From Lachnospiraceae bacterium (GTDB lineage: Bacteria > Bacillota_A > Clostridia > Lachnospirales > Lachnospiraceae): 11,281 bases of DNA. The position numbers were made by a program, and so were the translations under genes. The notes below the pieces were generated by a model. It was not told where the DNA came from. It worked only from the letters and a program-made list of their open reading frames with translations, and made no database searches. Location: contig JAISHZ010000070.1 of assembly GCA_031262285.1 (NCBI GenBank), positions 1 to 11,281 of the forward strand, given 5' to 3'. How positions within the stretch are numbered: the first letter of the stretch is position 1; every line of letters begins with the position of its first letter. Positions 1 to 5,439 of the stretch are shown piece after piece.

Positions 1-48
1 GTAAGATCGCAGATTCTTTGTCGGCTTCTGCACGTAAGATCGCAGATT
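1..48 (-). repeat. 33-bp (11-codon) repeat in the SPFH coiled coil
   Basis: The 15-mer GTAAGATCGCAGATT occurs at 1-15 and 34-48, a period of 33 bp. On the minus strand it encodes an 11-residue repeat, SAILRAEADK-type. Hendecad (11-residue) periodicity is common in SPFH C-terminal coiled coils, so this is a coding repeat of the protein and not a mobile element. Further copies may follow beyond the window. Confidence 0.75.
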
Positions 49-661
49 GCTTCGCGCCTTCTGCTTCCAGAATATTGGCTCGTTTCTCGCCTTCCGCACG
101 CGTAACCGCTTCACGACGCTCACGCTCCGCTTTCATCTGACGCTCCATGGCGTTTTGAATCTCTGCCGGAGGTACGATATTCTTGAGTTCGACACGATTC
201 ACTTTAATCCCCCATGGATCCGTAGCAACATCCAACGCAGCTCGCATTTTGGTATTAATCGTTTCGCGTGATGTCAGCGTCTGATCCAGTTCGAGATCAC
301 CGATAATATTTCGTAAGGTGGTTGCGGTCAAATTTTCAATCGCAAGCATGGGACGTTCTACCCCATAGGCAAATAGTTTCGGATCCGTAATTTGATAAAA
401 CACAACGGAGTCGATTCTCATCGTTACGTTATCTCTTGTGATTACGGGTTGGGGTGCAAAGTCTGCGACTTGCTCTTTTAAATTCACTTTTTTTGCCACT
501 TTGTCAATAAAAGGTACTTTCATGTGGAATCCCACTGACCATGTCGCTTGATATCCACCTAAACGTTCCACAACATACGCTTGTGCTTGTGGTACGATCT
601 TGATACAGGATATAAAAATAAGTAATAGCAATGCAAATAGCACAATTAAAAATATCTCCAT
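1..661 (-). CDS. SPFH/band 7 domain membrane protein (QmcA/stomatin-like), 3' end outside window
   Basis: Membrane-anchored SPFH protein; the family forms large oligomers that organise membrane microdomains. The 220 visible residues start with a hydrophobic anchor (about 2-20, MEIFLIVLFALLLLIF) without a clear signal cleavage site. The SPFH domain follows (about 24-190), with family hallmarks VVERLGGY (31-37), PFIDKV (50-55), ITRDNV (74-79), TLRNIIGDLELDQ (115-127) and WGIKVNRVELKNI (150-162). From about 175 the chain becomes a charged Ala/Glu-rich coiled coil that leaves the window. The start is ATG at 661, with AGGAGGAG just upstream (662-669). The gene lies 114 bp after nfeD on the same strand, the usual order for NfeD-SPFH pairs (compare E. 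coli ybbK/ybbL). I saw no separate promoter in the gap, so cotranscription with nfeD is likely. Membership in the SPFH family is nearly certain; the exact subfamily (QmcA or flotillin-like) is inference. Confidence 0.93.
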   Translation of the reverse strand, partial: MEIFLIVLFALLLLIFISCIKIVPQAQAYVVERLGGYQATWSVGFHMKVPFIDKVAKKVNLKEQVADFAPQPVITRDNVTMRIDSVVFYQITDPKLFAYGVERPMLAIENLTATTLRNIIGDLELDQTLTSRETINTKMRAALDVATDPWGIKVNRVELKNIVPPAEIQNAMERQMKAERERREAVTRAEGEKRANILEAEGAKQSAILRAEADKESAIL

Positions 662-673
662 AACTCCTCCTAC

Positions 674-688
674 TGCCTTTCATAGGCA
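674..688 (-). other. Small hairpin next to the SPFH gene ribosome binding site
   Basis: On the minus strand TGCCT-ATGAA-AGGCA can form a 5-bp stem with a 5-nt loop, ending only a few bases before the AGGAGGAG site. It could modulate translation of the SPFH gene, but the stem is short and may be chance. Confidence 0.25.
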
Positions 689-775
689 ACCACATGATTC
701 ACTCACATTCGTGTTCCTTTTGCATTCGCATTTCGTGAATGTTGCTCCATACCGTATTGATCGGAAAGTTGATTC

Positions 776-1210
776 TCATTCCGAGTCTTTTACGATGAGT
801 TTTACCCCTTTAATCGCCACAATGCGTAAAACGGATCCAATCGGATATTTCCCATTTTCCTCAAAACTTCTGGCACTCCATTCCTGTCCGTTCACACTCA
901 CTTGACCGTTGCCAAGTAAATTGTTGATTTCCGCAGTGACCACTGCTTGCTTACCGATAAGACCGTCGACGTTCGTTCGCTCCCGATTGCGATTGAAGTA
1001 TTTGAGCGCAATCGGTCTGGTGAAAAATACCAATACGAGCGATGTTACAAAGAAGAGTACGACCTGTATCGGAAGCGGTATCGATAAAATAGCGGCGATC
1101 AACGCCACTAATGCGCCACCGGCAAACCATACAGTCGTTAACCCCAATGTGGCGGCTTCGATTGCCAAGAGAATCACCATGACAACCAGCCAAAATACAA
1201 GTTGAAACAT
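776..1210 (-). CDS. Short-form NfeD family membrane protein
   Basis: 144-residue NfeD-like protein of the short type (no N-terminal ClpP-like protease domain). Residues about 3-22, 27-45 and 48-64 are hydrophobic segments; from about 80 to the end is a soluble small beta domain that fits the OB-fold NfeD C-terminal domain. Family hallmarks are the GLIGKQAVVTAEI segment (83-95), the NGQEWSARS segment (107-115, near-invariant W in this family) and the closing IGSVLRIVAIKGVKLIV strands. NfeD proteins work with SPFH proteins at the membrane, and an SPFH gene lies directly downstream here. The start is ATG at 1210 behind a strong AAAGGAGGGC site. Candidate promoters lie upstream at 1322-1351 and 1480-1508. 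No truncation is visible. The precise biochemical role of short NfeD proteins is not settled. Confidence 0.92.
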   Translation of the reverse strand: MFQLVFWLVVMVILLAIEAATLGLTTVWFAGGALVALIAAILSIPLPIQVVLFFVTSLVLVFFTRPIALKYFNRNRERTNVDGLIGKQAVVTAEINNLLGNGQVSVNGQEWSARSFEENGKYPIGSVLRIVAIKGVKLIVKDSE

Positions 1211-1321
1211 AAGCCCTCCTTTCGTTTCCCTTCCATGCTCTCTGAAACTGTTTCGTCCTCTCCCTATGACTACCCAAAAATTAGGTTTTATCCTCCATTC
1301 ACGTGCTCCGGGACTGCACTT

Positions 1322-1351
1322 AGTATAACAATTTCGAATTAGCTGGACTAA
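1322..1351 (-). promoter_or_regulatory. Candidate nfeD promoter P1 (extended -10)
   Basis: On the minus strand TGTTATACT (extended -10, hexamer TATACT at 1322-1327) is preceded after 18 bp by TTAGTC (1346-1351), a weak -35. Transcription would start near 1315, giving a leader of about 105 nt before the nfeD ATG. A diverged copy of the same arrangement lies about 157 bp further upstream. Confidence 0.5.
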
Positions 1352-1457
1352 TACCGAATCTTATGAAGGATAAATAACGTATACGATTTAACAGTTTTTT
1401 TCTGATGTCTTTGCTTTTGTATTAAGTCCAGATAAATGCAAATTTCTTTACTATTAT
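1341..1457. repeat. Duplicated intergenic block, copy A
   Basis: Aligns without gaps to 1498-1614 (period 157 bp). By hand about 85 of 117 positions match, and 51 of 64 in the core 1379-1442 / 1536-1599. The best-kept words are GACTAATA, TTTTGTAT and AAGTCC(A/G)GATAAATGCAAA. Similarity continues, with a 1-nt shift, into the -10 region of the candidate promoter (GTATAACA shared at 1323 and 1481). The block is AT-rich, has no good ORF and is not palindromic. Confidence 0.75.
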
Positions 1458-1479
1458 GTGAATTGACTTCGCTGTCTCA

Positions 1480-1508
1480 CGTATAACATATCTTCATAAG
1501 CCGACTAA
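1480..1508 (-). promoter_or_regulatory. Candidate nfeD promoter P2 in the duplicated block
   Basis: On the minus strand TTAGTC (1503-1508), 17 bp, then TATACG (1480-1485) preceded by TGT. It is the counterpart of P1 in the second copy of the duplicated upstream block. The -10 is weaker than in P1, so it may be inactive. Its support is the retained position within the duplication. Confidence 0.35.
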
Positions 1509-1614
1509 TATTGATTCACATTAAGGAGCAAAAAAGCATACGAATACAAAGTTTTCTTCTAATATATCTGTTTTTGTATGAAGTCCGGATAAATGCAAAG
1601 CACTATACTAATAT
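1498..1614. repeat. Duplicated intergenic block, copy B
   Basis: Second copy of the block at 1341-1457, lying between copy A and the 3' end of the dipeptidase gene. It has diverged by scattered substitutions with almost no indels, which suggests an old tandem duplication rather than a recent insertion. Confidence 0.75.
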
Positions 1615-1713
1615 AAACGTTTTTAATTATCTTTATGTTTCAACCCGGAACGCTTAAGAGTATTACTGTGATCCGGCAACTTAATAACATTAAGTTAATT
1701 AAATTCACTTGTA

Positions 1714-2754
1714 CTAATGTGTGACCGGATACAGTAAAACGTCTCGAAACACCCGTAATACGTTTTCATGCAGTATCTTGTCGATTACAGAGGATGACAA
1801 ACCGTTTTTATGAAACGCGTCACTCAACAATTCGATCTGATCAGCACCGGTCAAGACTTCCGGTGTATCGATCCCGTCAAAATCACTGCCAAGACCCAAT
1901 ACTTCCGCTCCTCCGACGTGGATGATGTGAACTGCGTGAGCGACTATTTCGGAAAGTGTATCAAAGGCTTGCGCTTTTTCCTTGGTTCGTCGCAGAAAAT
2001 CATAATAGAAGTTCAGTCCCATCACTCCGCCTTTTTCAGACAAGGCACGAATCTGATCATCGGTTAGATTGCGTGGATGCGCGCACAATGCTCGTGCATT
2101 GGAATGACTCGCCACAAATGGTCGTTTCGACATTTGCACGACATCGGCAAAACCGGCATCCGATAAGTGGGAAACATCTACGAGCATTCCCAGTCGTTCC
2201 ATTTCCTCGACAAACGCTCTTCCCTTCAAAGTCAGTCGTCTTGACTCTTTCAAAGAAATGTCCTGTGTTGTCTTCTGTGATGTTTCCTTCCCATTGATTC
2301 TCACTCTCGGCAGGCTTGGACTTCCCAGTTCATTTTCATAATTCCATGTGAGCGTCATCATCCGTACGCCTCTATCATATAGCATACGAAGTTTCTCTAT
2401 GTCCCCCCGGCAGACACCCCCCTCTTCTACACTTAACAAACAGGATATCTTTCCTTCTTTTTGGATATGAGCGATGTCAGAAATGGATGTTGCCAAGCCT
2501 GCCAAATCGTTGTTCTTCAACAGTTCCTTTTCAAAAAGCTCCAATTCTTCAAGGACTTCCTTCCATGGATCAACTACCGTATTCAGATCAACAAATAGTG
2601 CAAAGCACTGGAGCAGATACCCCCCTTTCTCCAATTTTCGCAGATCCACATGACAATCATTCTCACGAAGCGAATATGGTGTGCCCTTTTGTTGTCTCTT
2701 ACGCAACGCGTGTATGGTATCACAATGCATATCTACTATCGTGTTTTTCCTCAT
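1714..2754 (-). CDS. Peptidase M19 membrane dipeptidase (renal dipeptidase family)
   Basis: Binuclear zinc dipeptidase of the M19 family, amidohydrolase fold, hydrolysing dipeptides including D-residue-containing ones in known members. The 346-residue protein has all expected metal ligands: H10 and D12 in VDMHCDT, the bridging E111 in SVEEGG, H196 in VDVSH, H217 in ASHSNAR, and D291 in GSDFDG. Length is normal for bacterial M19 and I see no signal peptide, so it is probably cytoplasmic. The frame stays open upstream to a TTG at 2823, but those 23 codons lie inside the hairpin repeats and would place an unrelated peptide before the conserved N-terminus, so I start at ATG 2754 (MRKNTIVDMHC). 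Its ribosome binding site is weak (ACGGGAATAAAT before ATG) and is itself part of the repeat. The gene follows uraA on the same strand after 172 bp with no clear promoter between them, so readthrough from uraA is plausible. Its substrate is unknown. Confidence 0.94.
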   Translation of the reverse strand: MRKNTIVDMHCDTIHALRKRQQKGTPYSLRENDCHVDLRKLEKGGYLLQCFALFVDLNTVVDPWKEVLEELELFEKELLKNNDLAGLATSISDIAHIQKEGKISCLLSVEEGGVCRGDIEKLRMLYDRGVRMMTLTWNYENELGSPSLPRVRINGKETSQKTTQDISLKESRRLTLKGRAFVEEMERLGMLVDVSHLSDAGFADVVQMSKRPFVASHSNARALCAHPRNLTDDQIRALSEKGGVMGLNFYYDFLRRTKEKAQAFDTLSEIVAHAVHIIHVGGAEVLGLGSDFDGIDTPEVLTGADQIELLSDAFHKNGLSSSVIDKILHENVLRVFRDVLLYPVTH

Positions 2755-2756
2755 AT

Positions 2757-2810
2757 TTATTCCCGTCTGCGCGCCACCGGCGCGCGTACCAATCATGGAG
2801 TTTGAAAGTT
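2757..2810 (-). repeat. 54-bp hairpin repeat, unit 1
   Basis: Matches 2826-2879 at 47 of 54 positions by hand. It contains a GC-rich hairpin, GCGCGCC-acc-GGCGCGC (2769-2785), flanked by the conserved words TTATTCCCGTCT and TACCAATCA-GGAGTTTGAA. On the minus strand it ends two bases before the dipeptidase start codon, so the gene's ribosome binding region is repeat-derived. This is the layout of a dispersed intergenic (REP-like) palindrome or a structured leader; genome copy number would tell which. Confidence 0.85.
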
Positions 2811-2826
2811 CCCTTACTTTCAAACT
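2799..2826 (-). other. 10-bp stem-loop joining the two repeat units
   Basis: AGTTTGAAAG (2799-2808) and CTTTCAAACT (2817-2826) are perfect inverted repeats with an 8-nt loop. The arm 2817-2826 can instead pair with AGTTTGAAGG at 2868-2877 (9 of 10), which would enclose unit 2. In the minus-strand transcript the middle arm thus has two competing partners. There is no following T-tract on the minus strand, so it is not a simple terminator. Confidence 0.7.
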
Positions 2827-2879
2827 TATTCCCGTCTACGTGCCAACGGCACGCTTACCAATCAAGGAGTTTGAAGGTT
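2826..2879 (-). repeat. 54-bp hairpin repeat, unit 2
   Basis: Second copy, offset by 69 bp from unit 1. Its hairpin is CGTGCC-aac-GGCACG (2839-2853). Relative to unit 1 the third stem pair changes from C-G to T-A on both sides (2841/2851 against 2772/2782), a compensatory change. The closing pair 2838/2854 would be a G-U wobble in minus-strand RNA but an A-C mismatch in plus-strand RNA. This favours structure in the minus-strand transcript. Confidence 0.85.
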
Positions 2880-2926
2880 ATAGTGCCTGCGTAAAATGTA
2901 TGCTTGACTGTATCGCCGTATGTGTT

Positions 2927-4321
2927 CTACCCTCTGACAGAGAAATCCACCCCGGTTTCATCCGGCTTCTCTTCATCGAATACGTAATCCTTACCGGGTA
3001 AAATCGCATTCATCAAAATGCCGACCAACGCGCCGACTGCCAACCCGGAAAGGCTGATCGTGACACTTCCGATGTGAAAAGCGATGGATCCCAGCGTACT
3101 GTAGTTAATCCCGATCGCCAACACGAGGATCAAAGCGGCGATGATGATATTGCGCGACTTGGAGAAATCAACACGCGTTTCCACGATATTGCGTACCCCG
3201 ACTGCGGAGATCATACCATACAACACGAGTGAAACACCGCCGACGGTAGCCACAGGCATACAACTGATCAGCGCTGCGAATTTGGGGGAGAAGGAGAACA
3301 ATAAAGCAAAACCTGCTGCGATGCGGACTACTTTGGGGTCATACACTTTCGTCAGGGACAACACTCCCGTATTCTCTCCATATGTTGTATTCGCGGGAGC
3401 TCCAAATAATGACGCCAAAATCGTCGCCAAACCATCCCCTAAAAGAGTACGATGTAACCCCGGCGCTTTGAAATAATTAATACCCACTGTAGAGGAAATC
3501 GCGGAGATATCTCCGATGTGTTCCACCATCGTAGCCAAAGCAATCGGCATGATGGTCACGACAGATGTCAGTAATAAAGAAACATCCAAGTCCTTGAAGA
3601 TCGAAAACACAGTCGCATTCCAGTGTATGGGAAGCCCGAACCAGTCTGCCTGCGCCAAGGGTGCAAAGTCAACTTTTCCAAATATCGCGGCGATCACGTA
3701 GGATCCCAAGACACCAATGATGATCGGGACGATCTTGATCATCCCCTTTCCCCAGATGTTGCTGATGATCACGAGTGCAATCGCAATGACCGCGATGAGC
3801 CAATCATTGGAGCAGTTATCAATGGCGGATTTGGATAAGGTTAAACCTATCGCGATGATAATGGGACCTGTGACAATCGGAGGGAAGAATTGCATGATCT
3901 TTTTGGTTCCAAATACTTTGATCAGTAACGCCAGTAATAAATACAGTAATCCTGCGCATGCCACGCCAAATCCGGCATACGGAAGAAGAGCGCTTGCGCT
4001 TCCGTCTGCGCCAAGCGGCGCAATGGCGGCGTATCCACCTAGAAACGCAAAAGAAGATCCCAGAAATGCCGGCACCTTCCACTTGGTCAAAAAATGAAAT
4101 AGTAACGTTCCCACACCCGCAAATAGTAATGTCGTGGAGACATCTAACCCGGTAAGCAGCGGAACAAGTACCGTTGCTCCAAACATCGCAAACATATGTT
4201 GGAGACCTAGGACTACCATTTTAGGTGTCCCTAATGACTTGGCGTCATAAATCGCGCCGCTTACGGCAGTCGCTGTCTTGTTGGCAGCTGCCTCTTTTTT
4301 TGGTGCAGTGTTTTGGCTCAT
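2927..4321 (-). CDS. uraA: Uracil permease, NCS2 nucleobase:cation symporter
   Basis: 464-residue polytopic inner-membrane transporter of the NCS2 (nucleobase/ascorbate) family, uracil branch, importing uracil for pyrimidine salvage with a cation. After a roughly 30-residue soluble N-terminus rich in Ala/Lys, TM1 carries VLGLQHMFAMFGATVLVP (residues 37-54, the QH motif), TM3 carries the FLGSSFAFLGGY region (86-97), TM8 carries MVEHIGD with E267 at the position of the substrate-binding Glu of E. coli UraA, and TM10 carries NTTYGENTGV with E316 matching the second binding Glu. Length is usual for the family. The start is ATG at 4321 behind AAGGAGGAAA. Its own promoter overlaps the end of the upstream SGNH gene. 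The leader is only about 38 nt, too short for a PyrR-type attenuator, so regulation probably acts at the promoter. Uracil is the best guess for substrate; xanthine-type permeases are less similar in the motifs seen. Confidence 0.93.
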   Translation of the reverse strand: MSQNTAPKKEAAANKTATAVSGAIYDAKSLGTPKMVVLGLQHMFAMFGATVLVPLLTGLDVSTTLLFAGVGTLLFHFLTKWKVPAFLGSSFAFLGGYAAIAPLGADGSASALLPYAGFGVACAGLLYLLLALLIKVFGTKKIMQFFPPIVTGPIIIAIGLTLSKSAIDNCSNDWLIAVIAIALVIISNIWGKGMIKIVPIIIGVLGSYVIAAIFGKVDFAPLAQADWFGLPIHWNATVFSIFKDLDVSLLLTSVVTIMPIALATMVEHIGDISAISSTVGINYFKAPGLHRTLLGDGLATILASLFGAPANTTYGENTGVLSLTKVYDPKVVRIAAGFALLFSFSPKFAALISCMPVATVGGVSLVLYGMISAVGVRNIVETRVDFSKSRNIIIAALILVLAIGINYSTLGSIAFHIGSVTISLSGLAVGALVGILMNAILPGKDYVFDEEKPDETGVDFSVRG

Positions 4322-4346
4322 TGTGCTTTCCTCCTTATGACGGTTG

Positions 4347-4361
4347 TCAATTTCTAATTGA
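4347..4361. promoter_or_regulatory. Second dyad at the uraA transcription start region
   Basis: TCAATT-tct-AATTGA, a 6+3+6 perfect inverted repeat just downstream of the -10 box, around the expected transcription start. It is AT-rich and so may be chance, but its centre is only 31 bp from that of the promoter dyad (4354 to 4385). Confidence 0.3.
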
Positions 4362-4365
4362 ATCT

Positions 4366-4394
4366 ATCATATATGGTGACTGAAAATCAGTCAA
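4366..4394 (-). promoter_or_regulatory. uraA promoter
   Basis: On the minus strand TTGACT (4389-4394), a 17-bp spacer, then TATGAT (4366-4371). This is a near-consensus sigma-A promoter. The -35 hexamer overlaps the stop codon and last codons of the upstream SGNH gene. Transcription would begin around 4359, about 38 nt before the uraA ATG. Confidence 0.75.
4377..4393. promoter_or_regulatory. Perfect dyad in the uraA promoter, candidate operator
   Basis: TGACTGA-aaa-TCAGTCA is a 7+3+7 perfect inverted repeat covering most of the -35 hexamer and the spacer of the uraA promoter. A bound regulator would block RNA polymerase. It also overlaps the SGNH stop codon. It has no T-tract, so it is a poor terminator candidate. 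I cannot assign it to a known regulator. Confidence 0.5.
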
Positions 4395-5364
4395 GAGAAA
4401 CCGCATGAGCCATCAGAAACTCTTTCCAGATCGATATATACCGTGCTTTTAAATGAACCCCGTCAAATGTATAGCTTTCTTCCAATCCTCCCTCCGCATC
4501 ACACACACAAGAATTGACATCCAAATAATACACCCATACATTGTCGCAAAGATTCGCGATTCCCTCGTTTCGTGCTTCTATTCCGGCATTGTTGATATAA
4601 TCTCCTTGCTCGGAACGCTTCGTCGATACTTTCATAATGGATTCCAAATAGAGAATCGCATCCGGCTGAAGTTCTCGAATATGCGCTACTACTTCAGCGT
4701 ATTTCGCCAAAAACGTTTCCACCGTTCCGGTTCCCATCTCATTGATTCCGATCATGAGATATATTTTGCTAAATTTGTTCTGTTGTAACCCTTCTTCTAC
4801 CGTTAGTTTTTCATCTGTCCCTTCCTGCGGGACAATCTTGGCGTCAAAGATCTTGTACACCGTCAAACCTGTGGAAGCATAAAAGGTGGCGGTATTTTCA
4901 AGTCCGCCATAATCATACATTCCTACTGTTCGGGAATCTCCCAAAAACAAAGCGTCCTCAAAATACGTATCTGTTACGGATTCATAGGTTACTTCCGATG
5001 GATCTCTATATAATAGTTCTTGTATAGGTGTATCCTCTGTGGTGTCTGACGATTCAGCTCCCTGCGTGTCGCTCTCATATGGTGGTGTTTGAAGCATTTC
5101 GTCGTCGTATTTAGTATGTTGCCGTTTTGATTCATTGCCAACCAAATCGCCGGGAAGTGCTTTTCGTGTCACAAAGTCGATTTCGAATAATCGAAAAGGT
5201 ACCATCTCATTGGATGGAATTTTACTGACGCTGTTGGCTCCGATGGATATCGCAAATTGAAGCGTTCTACCAAATCCCGATTCTTTTAAAAAAGCAATGG
5301 CTAAAAAGAGAATCCCCGATAAGATTAAACAGCAGAAAAATGACCATTTCTTGAACCACTTCAT
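4387..5364 (-). CDS. Membrane-anchored SGNH/GDSL-fold hydrolase or O-acyltransferase partner
   Basis: 325-residue protein with a Lys/Trp-rich N-terminus and one membrane segment (about 8-26), then a low-complexity acidic, Ser/Thr-rich linker (about 75-115), then an SGNH catalytic domain (about 135-320). Catalytic features are FLGDSRTVG with nucleophile S144 (block I), IYLMIGINEMGTG with N208 (block III) and FDGVHLKARY with D301 and H304 (block V). The topology suggests an extracellular catalytic domain. It sits 75 bp downstream of an MBOAT gene, the pairing found in polysaccharide O-acetylation systems, where the MBOAT protein moves the acyl group across the membrane and the SGNH protein transfers or removes it. 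I chose ATG 5364 over the in-frame start at 5409 because an AAAGGAGT site (5371-5378) lies at ideal spacing and the protein then begins with a normal anchor. Whether it acts as transferase or esterase cannot be read from sequence. Confidence 0.88.
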   Translation of the reverse strand: MKWFKKWSFFCCLILSGILFLAIAFLKESGFGRTLQFAISIGANSVSKIPSNEMVPFRLFEIDFVTRKALPGDLVGNESKRQHTKYDDEMLQTPPYESDTQGAESSDTTEDTPIQELLYRDPSEVTYESVTDTYFEDALFLGDSRTVGMYDYGGLENTATFYASTGLTVYKIFDAKIVPQEGTDEKLTVEEGLQQNKFSKIYLMIGINEMGTGTVETFLAKYAEVVAHIRELQPDAILYLESIMKVSTKRSEQGDYINNAGIEARNEGIANLCDNVWVYYLDVNSCVCDAEGGLEESYTFDGVHLKARYISIWKEFLMAHAVSLD

Positions 5365-5370
5365 ATAAAA

Positions 5371-5378
5371 ACTCCTTT
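5371..5378 (-). promoter_or_regulatory. Ribosome binding site that decides the SGNH start
   Basis: AAAGGAGT on the minus strand, 6 nt before ATG 5364. The upstream in-frame alternative at 5409 lacks a comparable site. Confidence 0.75.
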
Positions 5379-5439
5379 TATCGAGCGTGTACATAAATTC
5401 CAATCGCAAGTACCTCTTTTGTGCTGATCGGATTCTAGT

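Larger units (their letters stand above)
1211..1713. other. 503-bp non-coding region between nfeD and the dipeptidase gene
   Basis: No ORF worth calling. It holds the nfeD leader and ribosome binding site (1211-1315), two candidate promoters and the duplicated block described separately, and an AT-rich 8-bp inverted repeat (AACTTAAT-aac-ATTAAGTT, 1678-1696) just past the dipeptidase stop. That inverted repeat has no T-tract on the minus strand, so I do not call it a terminator. No convincing intrinsic terminator for the dipeptidase gene was found. Confidence 0.6.

Noticed and set aside
1678..1696. AACTTAAT-aac-ATTAAGTT inverted repeat as a terminator of the dipeptidase gene
   Set aside because: The stem is entirely weak pairs apart from one C-G pair, and no T-tract follows on the minus strand.
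2757..2879. CRISPR repeats
   Set aside because: Only two units, imperfect, with a 15-bp gap and no spacer-like series or cas gene.
4374..4390. CodY box in the uraA promoter
   Set aside because: The best register against AATTTTCWGAAAATT matches only about 9 of 15 positions; the perfect dyad describes the site better.
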